From JABDPF01 sp036351055 (GTDB lineage Bacteria > Pseudomonadota > Gammaproteobacteria > Xanthomonadales > SZUA-36), in contig JAZBOH010000247.1 in the NCBI GenBank assembly GCA_036351055.1, forward strand, positions 1 to 48,139: 48,139 nucleotides of DNA, in the 5' to 3' direction. Position numbers and translations under genes: made by a program. Numbering within the stretch: position 1 is the first letter of the stretch; each line of letters starts with the position of its first letter. Below, one piece after another: positions 1 to 8,083 of this stretch. The notes beneath the pieces are model-generated. The model saw only the letters and a program-made list of their open reading frames with translations. It ran no database searches and was not told the DNA's origin.

Positions 1-1071
1 AGCACGGTGCGGGCTGTCGAGTTGAAAGGCGGAACACAGCAGGCCGGAACCGTGCTGAACGCTTCCGGTTACGTCAATGCACGCCGCTACGCCACCGTTT
101 CGTCGAAGATTACTGGGCGTGTTAGCGAAGTCCTGATCGAAGAAGGTATGGCGGTCGAGGAAGGCCAGGTGCTGGCGCGACTGGATGACTCCAACATCCG
201 GGCGGCCTGGGAACTGGCCCGGGCCCAGGAAGTCTCTGCGCAGCGTGGCCTGGATGAAACACGGGCCCTGCTGGTGGAGGCGCAGGCCAACTTTGAACGT
301 CAAAAAGAACTGCTCAGGCAGAACCTGGCCAGCGCGGCCGAACTGGACCGGGCCCGGGCCCTGGCGTCGTCGCTGATGGCGCGCGAACAGCGGAACCTGG
401 CCGACGTAGAGGTCGCGCGCCGCCAGATAGACATCTACCAGCGGCAGCTCGACGACACCGTAATCCGCGCGCCTTTTGCCGGAATTGTCGTCGCCAAGAA
501 CGCCCAGCCGGGCGAAATGGTGTCGCCGGTGTCGGCTGGTGGCGGGTTCACCCGTACCGGCATTGGAACCGTCGTCGACATGTCGTCGCTGGAAATCGAG
601 ATTGACGTCAACGAGGCTTACATCAACCGCATCACCCCGGGCCAGAGCGCCCAGGCGACCCTGGATGCCTACCCCGACTGGAAGATCCCGGCCCACGTGA
701 TCGCCATCATCCCGACGGCGGATCGCCAGCGTGCCACGGTGGAAGTGCGGGTCGGTTTTGACGAACTGGACGACCGCATCCTGCCCGACATGGGGGTGAA
801 GGTCGCGTTCCAGGACGCCGGTGAAGTCGAAGCCGAGGCGTCGGCCCAGCGCGGGATACTGGTTCCGGAGACGGCTCTTCGCCGTGACGGGGGGCGTGAT
901 ATTGTCTACGTGGCCGCGTCGGGTAAGGCCGAACGCCGCGCCGTGTCGGCGCGGGAATACCGGAACGACATGGTGCTGGTCGAAAGCGGGCTGCAAGTGG
1001 GGGAAACGGTCATCGTGGAAGCGCCGCCCGAACTGGCCGACGGCGTCGATATCGAGGAGAGAAAAGAATGA
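1..1071 (+). CDS. HlyD/MacA-family efflux adaptor (5' partial)
   Basis: Periplasmic adaptor subunit of a tripartite export system, expected to bridge an inner-membrane ABC transporter and an outer-membrane channel. The frame is open from base 1, so the true start and membrane anchor lie upstream; the GTG at 7 is only an internal candidate. Visible parts, numbering from that GTG: a lipoyl half (about residues 23-61, with VSSKITGRVSEVLIEEG), an alpha-helical hairpin rich in A, E, R and Q (62-145), the second lipoyl half (IRAPFAGIVVAKNAQPGEMV, about 151-170), then a beta-barrel domain and a membrane-proximal domain. The stop overlaps the start of the ATPase gene by 4 nt (ATGA), which indicates one operon. 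Family assignment is firm; the substrate is unknown. Confidence 0.9.
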   Translation, partial: STVRAVELKGGTQQAGTVLNASGYVNARRYATVSSKITGRVSEVLIEEGMAVEEGQVLARLDDSNIRAAWELARAQEVSAQRGLDETRALLVEAQANFERQKELLRQNLASAAELDRARALASSLMAREQRNLADVEVARRQIDIYQRQLDDTVIRAPFAGIVVAKNAQPGEMVSPVSAGGGFTRTGIGTVVDMSSLEIEIDVNEAYINRITPGQSAQATLDAYPDWKIPAHVIAIIPTADRQRATVEVRVGFDELDDRILPDMGVKVAFQDAGEVEAEASAQRGILVPETALRRDGGRDIVYVAASGKAERRAVSAREYRNDMVLVESGLQVGETVIVEAPPELADGVDIEERKE

Positions 1072-1778
1072 GTGAAACAGAAACGCTAGCCGGCGGCGGT
1101 CTTGTCCGCGTCAACAATGTAGACAAGGTTTTCAAGCGCGGATCAGAAGAAGTGCATGTGCTGGGTGGCCTCAACCTCGAGATTCCCGAAGGCGAATTCC
1201 TCGCGCTTATGGGTCCTTCCGGATCGGGCAAGTCAACCCTGCTCAACCTGATCGGTGGTCTCGACCGGCCCAGCCAGGGTACGGTGGAAGTAGGCGGCGA
1301 ACGGGTCGACAAGCTGTCCAACCGCAAGTTGGCCGCCTGGCGCGCCCGGCACATCGGCCTGGTATTCCAGTTCTATAACTTGATGCCGGTGCTCACGGCG
1401 CAGAAAAACGTCGAGCTGCCCCTGTTGCTGACGCACCTTTCACGCTCGGAACGCAAGAAGCGTGCTGCCATCGCGCTCGAAATCGTTGGACTGTCGCACC
1501 GCAACGGCCACTATCCACGCACCCTTTCCGGTGGTGAGCAGCAGCGCGTGGGCATTGCACGGGCCATCGTCACCGACCCGACATTGCTGTTGTGCGACGA
1601 ACCCACCGGTGACCTCGACCGCAAATCCGGCGATGAAATCCTGGATCTATTGCAGGCGCTGAACCGCGAACAGGGCAAGACCATCATCATGGTGACGCAT
1701 GACCTCCATGCCGCGGCCCGGGCCACACGAACGCTGTACCTCGACAAGGGTCAGCTTTCCACCGAAGCCAACGTATAG
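1068..1778 (+). CDS. ABC transporter ATP-binding protein, MacB/LolD type
   Basis: 236-aa cytoplasmic ATPase that powers the two FtsX-like permeases that follow. Walker A GPSGSGKST is at residues 49-57, the ABC signature LSGGEQQ at 153-159, Walker B LLLCDEP at 173-179 and the H-loop VTHD near 213. Length and motifs fit the LolD/MacB-N/SalX group, in which a stand-alone ATPase pairs with permeases having few membrane helices. The ATG lies in the overlap with the adaptor stop, so translation is probably coupled. The order adaptor-ATPase-permease-permease resembles macrolide/peptide or lipoprotein-type exporters. The cargo cannot be read from sequence. Confidence 0.93.
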   Translation: MSETETLAGGGLVRVNNVDKVFKRGSEEVHVLGGLNLEIPEGEFLALMGPSGSGKSTLLNLIGGLDRPSQGTVEVGGERVDKLSNRKLAAWRARHIGLVFQFYNLMPVLTAQKNVELPLLLTHLSRSERKKRAAIALEIVGLSHRNGHYPRTLSGGEQQRVGIARAIVTDPTLLLCDEPTGDLDRKSGDEILDLLQALNREQGKTIIMVTHDLHAAARATRTLYLDKGQLSTEANV

Positions 1779-1788
1779 GCGGCCTGTC

Positions 1789-2943
1789 ATGAAATACCTG
1801 GCCCTGATCCTGAGTAACCTGAAGCGTCACAAGTTGCGTACGGCGTTGACCATGCTGTCCATCCTGGTGGCATTTCTCCTGTTCGGCTACCTGGCCGCGA
1901 TCCGCACCGCGTTCACGGCCGGCATCGACGTGGCCGACCTCGACCGCCTGATCGTCCGTCACAAGGTTTCCCTCATCCAACTGCTGCCGGCTTCCTACGA
2001 GGCCCGCATGGAGCAGATCGAAGGCGTGGACTCGGCCGTGGGGCAAACGTGGTTTGGCGGCTATTACCAGGAGCAGCGAAACCAGTTCGCCCAGATGCCG
2101 GTCAAGCCGGACGAATTCCTGGATATGTTTCCCGAGTATGTGCTCTCGGACGATGAAAAAGAGGCTTGGCTGAGCACCCGCACCGGTGCCATCGCCGGCC
2201 GCCAGATCGCCGAGCGTTTCGGTTGGCAGGTGGGCGACAAGGTGCCGATCACCGCGTCCATCTGGACCAAGGCGGATGGCAGCCAGGTCTGGGACTTCGA
2301 CCTGGTGGGTATATACGACGCGGGCGAGAAAGGCACCGACGATACGCAGTTCTTTTTCCGTTACGACTACTTCGACGAGTCCCGGCCCGATTGGGGCAAG
2401 GGCCTGGTCGGCTGGTACACCGTTCGCATCGACGACCCGGAACGTTCCGCCGAGGTTTCGGCGGCGATTGACGCGGAATTCGCCAATTCGCAGGCCGAGA
2501 CCAAGGCCGAACCCGAGGGTGCTTTTCTGCAGGGTTTCGCCAACCAGATTGGCGATATCGGGTTCATCATGACCTCGATCGTCGGCATGGTGTTTTTCAC
2601 CATCCTGCTGGTGGCCGGCAACACCATGGCGTACGCGGTGCGCGAACGGACCAACGAACTGGCGGTCCTGAAAGCCGTTGGTTTCACAGATTCGGGTGTG
2701 CTTGGCCTGGTGCTGGGTGAATCGTTCCTGCTGACCGCGATCGGTGGTGGTATCGGGCTTACCCTGGCCTGGTTGATGGTCTCCGCGGGTGACCCGACCA
2801 ACGGTTTCCTGGTCACCTTTTTCATACCGGGACGGGACATGGTTTACGGCGTGATCCTGATCGCCGTGATGGCTTTCGTTGCCGGTATCCTGCCCGCCAT
2901 GCAGGCGCAGCGTCTGCGTATCGCTGACGCATTGAGGAGATAA
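1789..2943 (+). CDS. FtsX-like ABC transporter permease (first)
   Basis: 384-aa inner-membrane permease of the MacB/FtsX fold: an N-terminal membrane helix (about 15-37, ILVAFLLFGYLAAIRTAF), a long periplasmic domain (about 40-250), then three C-terminal helices (about 262-370). I chose the ATG at 1789 because it lies 10 nt after the ATPase stop and gives a normal N-terminus (MKYLALILSNLKRHKLRTAL). An earlier in-frame ATG at 1699 would run inside the ATPase gene. The motif NELAVLKAVGFTDSGVLGLVLGE, after the second helix, is typical of FtsX-domain permeases. It is paired with a non-identical second permease, so the transporter is probably a heterodimer. Confidence 0.9.
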   Translation: MKYLALILSNLKRHKLRTALTMLSILVAFLLFGYLAAIRTAFTAGIDVADLDRLIVRHKVSLIQLLPASYEARMEQIEGVDSAVGQTWFGGYYQEQRNQFAQMPVKPDEFLDMFPEYVLSDDEKEAWLSTRTGAIAGRQIAERFGWQVGDKVPITASIWTKADGSQVWDFDLVGIYDAGEKGTDDTQFFFRYDYFDESRPDWGKGLVGWYTVRIDDPERSAEVSAAIDAEFANSQAETKAEPEGAFLQGFANQIGDIGFIMTSIVGMVFFTILLVAGNTMAYAVRERTNELAVLKAVGFTDSGVLGLVLGESFLLTAIGGGIGLTLAWLMVSAGDPTNGFLVTFFIPGRDMVYGVILIAVMAFVAGILPAMQAQRLRIADALRR

Positions 2944-2946
2944 GCC

Positions 2947-4146
2947 ATGGCCGGACCCTTCAACTGGATTTCGCAGGTCGCCTCGGTGTCGCTGTTCAAC
3001 GTCCGGACCGTGCACAAACGGCTTGGCTCCTCCCTGACGGCCGTGCTGGGTATCGCCGGTGTCGTGGCGGTCATGGTGGCGGTGCTGTCGATCGCCCAGG
3101 GTATCCTGCGCGCGATGGAAAGTTCTTCGGCGCCGGAGAACGTCATCGTTTTGCGCAGCGGTGCAACGGCCGAGATGATGAGCGGCCTGGGCGGTGATGA
3201 CGTGCGTTTCATTTCCGAGGCGCCGGGTATCGCACGCAACGAGGACGGGGCGATCGCTTCCGCTGAACTGTTTGTCATTATTGACGTGAAGAAACAATCT
3301 ACCGGAACCGATGCCAATGTGCCCCTGCGTGGTGTGACGCGCGCGGCGCCAAGCGTGCACCAGGAATTCAGCATCGTTGAGGGCCGCATGTTTGAATGGG
3401 GGCTCAACGAACTGGTTGTCGGTGTTGGCGCCAGTCGCGAGTTCCGGGGACTCAAGGTGGGTGACAGCATCGAGGTTGCAAACGAGCAATGGCCCGTTGT
3501 TGGCCTTTTCGAATCAGGCGGCGGAGTTTCCGAAGCGGAGATCTGGGTTGATGCCGCCGTTTTGCAAACGGCTTACCGCCGTGGCAATTCCTACCAGTCG
3601 GTTTATGCCAAGCTCGAATCCCCGGACGGTTTCCAGGCCTTCAAGGACGCGTTGACGGCTGATCCACGGCTCAATGTCCGCCCCATGCGCGAAGAAGACT
3701 ACTACGCGGAACAGTCCGAACTGCTTTACAACGTGGTGACCGGGCTCGGCAAGCTGATCGCGGTGATCATGGGCATTGGCGCCATATTCGGGGCTCTCAA
3801 CACGATGTATACCGCAGTCGCCGCGCGTGCGCGGGAAATCGCTACCCTGCGGGCGCTGGGTTTCCACTCCGGCCCGGTGGTGATTTCCGTATTGCTGGAA
3901 TCGCTGATGCTGGCGTTCGCAGGCGGCGTAGTAGGTGCAGGCCTGGCCTGGCTGGCTTTTGACGGTTTCACCGCGGCCACGCTGAATTTCGCCAGTTTCA
4001 GCCAGATCACCTTTGCCTTTTACGTGTCGGTCCCCTTGCTCATCCAGGGTGTCGTACTCGCCATGGTCATCGGTTTCTTTGGCGGCCTGTTCCCGGCTAT
4101 CCGGGCGGCGCGCCTGCCCATCGCTACCGCACTCAGGGAGCAGTAA
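2947..4146 (+). CDS. FtsX-like ABC transporter permease (second)
   Basis: 399-aa inner-membrane permease, same fold as the gene before it, 3 nt downstream. The N-terminal helix is about residues 27-52 (LGIAGVVAVMVAVLSIAQGI), followed by a periplasmic MacB-PCD-like domain (about 55-265) and three C-terminal helices from about residue 270. The FtsX-type motif REIATLRALGFHSGPVVISVLLES is present. The two permeases share architecture but little sequence, so they look like an old duplication forming a heterodimer with the ATPase at 1068. This is the last gene of the operon; a GC-rich hairpin follows at 4153. Confidence 0.9.
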   Translation: MAGPFNWISQVASVSLFNVRTVHKRLGSSLTAVLGIAGVVAVMVAVLSIAQGILRAMESSSAPENVIVLRSGATAEMMSGLGGDDVRFISEAPGIARNEDGAIASAELFVIIDVKKQSTGTDANVPLRGVTRAAPSVHQEFSIVEGRMFEWGLNELVVGVGASREFRGLKVGDSIEVANEQWPVVGLFESGGGVSEAEIWVDAAVLQTAYRRGNSYQSVYAKLESPDGFQAFKDALTADPRLNVRPMREEDYYAEQSELLYNVVTGLGKLIAVIMGIGAIFGALNTMYTAVAARAREIATLRALGFHSGPVVISVLLESLMLAFAGGVVGAGLAWLAFDGFTAATLNFASFSQITFAFYVSVPLLIQGVVLAMVIGFFGGLFPAIRAARLPIATALREQ

Positions 4147-4152
4147 CTACTT

Positions 4153-4171
4153 CCGGTGGGTTTCCCGCCGG
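4153..4171 (+). terminator. GC-rich hairpin after exporter operon
   Basis: CCGGTGGG (4153-4160), loop TTT, CCCGCCGG (4164-4171): an 8-bp stem with one G-T wobble, starting 7 nt after the permease stop. No T-tract follows, so it may stabilise the 3' end or be a weak or factor-assisted terminator rather than a strong intrinsic one. Confidence 0.4.
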
Positions 4172-4276
4172 CGGTTAAAAGTTGACTTTAATGTCACAAA
4201 ATCAGTTGCTTGTGGCAGAAATCGACAATTCTTCAAGGTGGCAGGCAAAGTTCGTCATGCTTACTTGATCCCGTTC
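4172..4276. other. AT-rich intergenic stretch
   Basis: Non-coding stretch between the exporter-operon hairpin and the promoter at 4277. It is part of the gene-free 4147-4448 interval. Apart from the hairpin and the promoter I see nothing else recognisable here. Confidence 0.5.
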
Positions 4277-4305
4277 TTGACATGAATTTCAGCTTAACGT
4301 ATAAG
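4277..4305 (+). promoter_or_regulatory. Sigma70-type promoter for the small gene
   Basis: TTGACA at 4277-4282, a 17-bp spacer, and TATAAG at 4300-4305: a perfect -35 and a 5/6 match -10 with ideal spacing, in locally AT-rich DNA. Predicted transcription starts near 4312, about 137 nt before the ATG at 4449, so the transcript would carry a long leader. Confidence 0.6.
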
Positions 4306-4448
4306 TTATAACCGTCTGATCTACCAGTCAGGCGTGACTGCCCGGCAAAGCAGTCGCCCGGTGAAAAGGAGCGTCGCCGGATTGGCTTCATGGATGATAT
4401 TCCGTTGTATCTGCTGCGAAGGACGCGGCACCTTATTGGGCAAAGGAT

Positions 4449-4625
4449 ATGGAATCTTCCAAGCGCTACCTGCTCCAGGCTGAAATTGAGTACTGGCATG
4501 AGATGCTGCGCATCAATAAAACCCGTTTGACAAAAAACAAAGAAGAAGAAATGCGTGCCTGCCTGAAAAAGGCGGTACGTAGCTTGAATTCAAGCCATAT
4601 CGGAGATATGCAGGCAGCAGCCTGA
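4449..4625 (+). CDS. Small hypothetical protein, 58 aa
   Basis: Short open frame beginning MESSKRYLLQAEIEYWHEML and ending DMQAAA. It is highly charged and predicted helical (many K, E and R), with no signal or membrane segment. I do not recognise a family. Support for it being a gene is contextual: a near-consensus promoter at 4277-4305 upstream, a Shine-Dalgarno-like AAGGA just before the ATG (spacing is short), and a hairpin plus T-run at 4661-4693 downstream. The transcript could instead be a regulatory RNA, with the frame incidental. Confidence 0.45.
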   Translation: MESSKRYLLQAEIEYWHEMLRINKTRLTKNKEEEMRACLKKAVRSLNSSHIGDMQAAA

Positions 4626-4660
4626 TTATCGCCGCGGTTTGTAGCTCGTTGTAGCGTGTA

Positions 4661-4693
4661 ACGGCGCCATGCTTTGGCGTCCGTCCCTTTTTT
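4661..4693 (+). terminator. Intrinsic terminator of the small transcription unit
   Basis: ACGGCGCCA (4661-4669) pairs with TGGCG-T-CCGT (4675-4684, one bulged T) around a 5-nt loop, then CCC and six T residues (4688-4693). Position 36 nt after the 58-codon frame fits termination of that transcript. Confidence 0.55.
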
Positions 4694-4797
4694 ACGTGAA
4701 AATTCCTGGAATCTCCTGTTCACGGACAGGCCTGCTCCTTTATGATGGCCGGCCTGTACTGCTGTACGTCCGATAATCTCAACAGGTGAACTTCGAA

Positions 4798-6165
4798 ATG
4801 GACCGAGCTGTTTACGCCACCCTCCTGCTTCTTCTTTTTGCCGGCGCCACCGCTGCGGACTCGCTCAAGCTGAAAACGGTCGACCAGCTGAATGTCCAAC
4901 CGCCGCGTATCGTTGTTTCTAATCGGCCGACGCGGCTCATGCTGATTGATGGCCCGCCCGCCACCGTTGCGATACAGGCGACGCAGCTGGAGTTCGTGGT
5001 CAACACCGACTGGGTTGTTTTCAGACACAAGGCAGGCAGCGCCTGGTACATCCTGGACGGCGACTACTGGATCACCAATAGCATGTTGTCCAGTGGCGAC
5101 TGGCTCAACACGCAAGACCTGCCACGCGATTTTCTCAATCTGCAGGTCAATTCGGACTGGCCTCAGGTCGCCGCGGCCCTGCCGCCGCGCAAGGCCGGGT
5201 CAGAGCCCCTGCCCATCACGATCAGCTACGAGCCGACCGAACTAATCATCATCGACGGTGAGATGCAACTGCAACCGGCCGCCGGCGCCGGCCTGCAATA
5301 CGTGGCCAATACCCAGAGCGACCTGTTCCTGCTAAATGGCCGTTATTATTACCTGGCGGCTGGCCGCTGGTTCACGACCAAGGACGTGAAGCGCAAGTGG
5401 TACGCGGTAAAAGACCTGCCGCGTGTTTTTGCCGAGATTCCTGAGAATCACCCGAGGGCGCGCGTACTGGCATCCGTGCCGGGTACCGGGGCGGCAAAAA
5501 GAGCGGCTGCCGAGGCTGCCGTACCGCAATGGACCGAAATCGCGACCGCCAGCGGCGGCGACCTGCATGTACCGTGGTTTGGCCCGCCGTCTTTTGTCGA
5601 AATCGAAGGCACCGGCCTGCAACGCGCCGAAAACACGCCTTTCCAGGTCCTGCGGCATAACAATTTCTATTACCTCTGCCACCACGCGGCCTGGTATTCG
5701 TCGAGCAAGCCCGAGGGGCCATGGCGCGCCGCAAGCAAGGTTCCGGAGGCCATTTATACCATTCCTGCGACCGACCCCGCGTTCAACGTGACCTTTGTTC
5801 GCGTCGGCTCCTTCGACGACAGCAGTGGGCGCGCTGCCTATGTCAGCACCAGTGGTTATTACAGCCGCTACTACAACGGGTCGACCATGGTTTACGGTAC
5901 CGGCTGGTACCACCCGGGGTACTACAACAACTCGGTGTACTGGCGTTACCCCTACACCTACGGCCACTACGGCCCATGGGGCTCCTACTATCCCTATTAC
6001 AACAGCCATACCGAGACCTACGATGTCAGCCTGGAGGAAAAGGACTGGCGGTGGGACATCGAAGACGGCAAGCGGCGGGTCTACAACTACGGACCCCGCA
6101 ACTACGTCGGAGGCGAGTACGTGATGCCAGGAAGCGATACCGATAAACCTGGCGGCAAGGACTAG
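4798..6165 (+). CDS. Exported repeat protein with Tyr-rich C-terminus
   Basis: 455-aa secreted or periplasmic protein of unknown function. Start ATG 4798 is preferred over GTG 4786 because AGGTGA lies 8 nt upstream and the product opens with a clean Sec signal (MDRAVYATLLLLLFAGATAADS). I see three diverged repeats, about residues 37-118, 138-215 and 257-325. Each has a hydrophobic strand ending in (I/V)(D/E)G, a conserved NT, and a Y/W-G-x-W element before a K/DLP- or VPE-like turn. The tail (about 345-420) is dominated by Y, G, N and W. Similar proteins are sometimes annotated as carbohydrate-binding on thin evidence; I would not assign a function. Confidence 0.8.
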   Translation: MDRAVYATLLLLLFAGATAADSLKLKTVDQLNVQPPRIVVSNRPTRLMLIDGPPATVAIQATQLEFVVNTDWVVFRHKAGSAWYILDGDYWITNSMLSSGDWLNTQDLPRDFLNLQVNSDWPQVAAALPPRKAGSEPLPITISYEPTELIIIDGEMQLQPAAGAGLQYVANTQSDLFLLNGRYYYLAAGRWFTTKDVKRKWYAVKDLPRVFAEIPENHPRARVLASVPGTGAAKRAAAEAAVPQWTEIATASGGDLHVPWFGPPSFVEIEGTGLQRAENTPFQVLRHNNFYYLCHHAAWYSSSKPEGPWRAASKVPEAIYTIPATDPAFNVTFVRVGSFDDSSGRAAYVSTSGYYSRYYNGSTMVYGTGWYHPGYYNNSVYWRYPYTYGHYGPWGSYYPYYNSHTETYDVSLEEKDWRWDIEDGKRRVYNYGPRNYVGGEYVMPGSDTDKPGGKD

Positions 6166-6173
6166 CCAGGTAT

Positions 6174-7091
6174 TTATATCTCGATTATCGGCGCCCTGGC
6201 GCGCAGGGCGCGGTGCCTCGCTCTCAGCGTGATGAACAGGATGCCTGCAATTACCATGGTGCCGCCGAGCAGAAGCCGGACGCCCGGTCGGTCGCCCCAG
6301 AACAGCATGCCGAAGATGACGGCGATCACCGGGGTCATCTGCAGGTAAGGCATGACCATGCTCACCGGGTTGCGCTGCACCAGGAAAAAGAACAGTCCAT
6401 GGCCCACGATCGAGGCCATCACGGCCGTGTAAAAGACGGCGGACCAGTGGGGCCATTGCGCCGTCTGGATGGTTTTCCACTGGTGCTGCTCGGTCAAAAG
6501 CGAAGCAACGACCATTACGGGCAGGGCAATCAGTGCGATCCAGGCCTGGAAACTCAGTACGGAGACCCCGGTAATCCTGCGCTGGTAAATCGAACCCAGC
6601 GCCTGGAACAGGGCGGCCCCCAGGGTGATTGCCAGCACATCGGGCTGGCTCAGGACCAGGGGATCAAAACCAACCACCATCACACCAAGGAAGGTGAAAA
6701 AAATTGCGGCCAGGCTGATGCCGCCAACGCGCTCGCCCATCAGCAACATGGCCAGCAGAACCGACAGCGGGATATAGGTCTGCAGGATGATGCCCACCGA
6801 GGAAACATCCTGGGACCGGGCCAGCGCCCAGAACAGAAACGTGAAATGCATGGCGCCGATCGTCAGGCTGACAAAAACCATCGTTCCCCACTGCCCGGGT
6901 GGCGGCATGCGGATAAAGGGCAGAAGCAAGAACAGGACCACGATAAAGCGCAGTGTCATGAACAGGAACGGGGAAAAATGCTCCATCGCCACCTTGCCGG
7001 ATACCAGGTTTCCAGCCCAGACGATACAGATCACCAGCACCAGTGCGATATCGGCAGGCGACAGCCTTTCTGTCACAGTCCTCGCATCCAC
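6174..7091 (-). CDS. DMT/EamA-family inner-membrane transporter
   Basis: About 300-aa permease with ten predicted membrane helices in two five-helix EamA repeats, the drug/metabolite transporter architecture. The substrate is not predictable. Two GTG starts are possible: 7091 (305 aa) and 7076 (300 aa). The second forms a GTGA overlap with the stop of the upstream radical SAM gene, so it may be the real, coupled start. It is the second gene of a two-gene minus-strand unit and converges on the repeat protein, only 8 nt apart. Confidence 0.88.
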   Translation of the reverse strand: MDARTVTERLSPADIALVLVICIVWAGNLVSGKVAMEHFSPFLFMTLRFIVVLFLLLPFIRMPPPGQWGTMVFVSLTIGAMHFTFLFWALARSQDVSSVGIILQTYIPLSVLLAMLLMGERVGGISLAAIFFTFLGVMVVGFDPLVLSQPDVLAITLGAALFQALGSIYQRRITGVSVLSFQAWIALIALPVMVVASLLTEQHQWKTIQTAQWPHWSAVFYTAVMASIVGHGLFFFLVQRNPVSMVMPYLQMTPVIAVIFGMLFWGDRPGVRLLLGGTMVIAGILFITLRARHRALRARAPIIEI

Positions 7092-7963
7092 TCCGGGCGC
7101 AGTGCAACGGAGCCCGGGCGTTCCAGCGCCTGTGCAACGGTATTGAGCAGGCGTTGCTTGTCACGGTTCAGGGTTCCTTTCAGCACCAGGTAATTGGAGG
7201 CGTGGTCGCTGCGGAAGATGGTTTTTTCAAGCTCCAGCGTATCCAGCAGCCAGAACATTTCCTGGAATAGGCCCTGCTGGTCCAGCGCCTCGAATTCACC
7301 CTCGAACCCGGCTTCATAGGTCTCGGTGCCCTGCGGAAAACTGACCACCAGGGTTGCCAGGTATTCCGGTTGTGCTTCGTTCATCAGCAGGGCGGAGTTC
7401 CTGGCGTGTTGTTCGCTGTACTTTTTTCCACCCATGCCGTTCAGAATCATCACCGAGCTGCGCACGCCGGCTGCCTTGATTTTGCGCAGAGCGGCCAGCG
7501 AAGATTCGAAGTTTTCGCCCTTCTTCACGCGTTCCAGCACCAGGTCGTCACCGGACTCGCAGCCAACGTAAAACAGGTCGAGCCCCATTCCGCGTAAGGT
7601 TGCGAGTTCCGCAACCGTCTTTTTCCTGAGGTTGCGCGGCAGGCAGTAGGATGAAACGCGCTGTATACCCGGAAGGTAGCGGTTGACGAGCTCCATGATT
7701 TCTTTCAGGCGCCGGAAGGAGAGTGTCATGGCGTCGCCATCGGCCAGAAACACCCGGCGAACGGGGAATCCTGATTTCGCCACCGCCGCAAGCTCGGTTT
7801 CCAACGCTTCCAATGGCTTGAGGTGAAACTTCTTCTGCGGCAGCGTGTACATCTCGCAGAACGTGCATTTATTCCAGGAACAGCCGTTTGTGACCTGTAA
7901 AATCAGGCTGTGTGCTTCAGACGGCGGCCTGAAAACGGGTTCGATGTATGGAATTTGTATCAT
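7073..7963 (-). CDS. Radical SAM protein
   Basis: 296-aa protein predicted to bind a [4Fe-4S] cluster and S-adenosylmethionine. The cluster motif near residues 29-37 is CSWNKCTFC, i.e. C-x4-C-x2-C rather than the textbook C-x3-C-x2-C. It is followed by a radical SAM barrel with an acidic LADGDAMTL stretch (about 73-82) and a GxES-type strand (VGCESGDD). No extra cluster-rich C-terminal domain is evident, and the reaction is unknown. It overlaps the DMT transporter, so the pair may make or handle, then export, a small molecule, though this is only inferred from adjacency. Confidence 0.87.
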   Translation of the reverse strand: MIQIPYIEPVFRPPSEAHSLILQVTNGCSWNKCTFCEMYTLPQKKFHLKPLEALETELAAVAKSGFPVRRVFLADGDAMTLSFRRLKEIMELVNRYLPGIQRVSSYCLPRNLRKKTVAELATLRGMGLDLFYVGCESGDDLVLERVKKGENFESSLAALRKIKAAGVRSSVMILNGMGGKKYSEQHARNSALLMNEAQPEYLATLVVSFPQGTETYEAGFEGEFEALDQQGLFQEMFWLLDTLELEKTIFRSDHASNYLVLKGTLNRDKQRLLNTVAQALERPGSVALRPEWMRGL

Positions 7964-8083
7964 GGTGGTTTACGGCTCTGTGAAACTGCATTCTAAAGCC
8001 CTGAACCCCGATTGAAAACGACTGTCCCAAGACATGCAGGGTAGAATACAGGAACGGTATCCAGCCGTTTCCCGGGAGGCATC

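Noticed and set aside
1687..3489. A 600-residue open frame on the minus strand
   Set aside because: It lies opposite two convincing permease genes, has a His/Gln/Arg-rich composition typical of antisense frames in GC-rich DNA, and no recognisable domain.
4291..4312. Possible additional LacI-type site in the AT-rich stretch TTAACGTATAAG
   Set aside because: It lacks the TGTAA...TTACA arms and is better explained as the -10 region of the promoter at 4277.
4390..4530. Small frame starting MDDIPLYLLRR overlapping the 58-codon frame
   Set aside because: It has no properly spaced ribosome site and its C-terminal half looks like an out-of-frame reading of the 58-codon gene.
5332..6480. A 382-residue minus-strand frame
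   Set aside because: It spans the repeat protein and the DMT gene end; no domain and composition typical of shadow frames.
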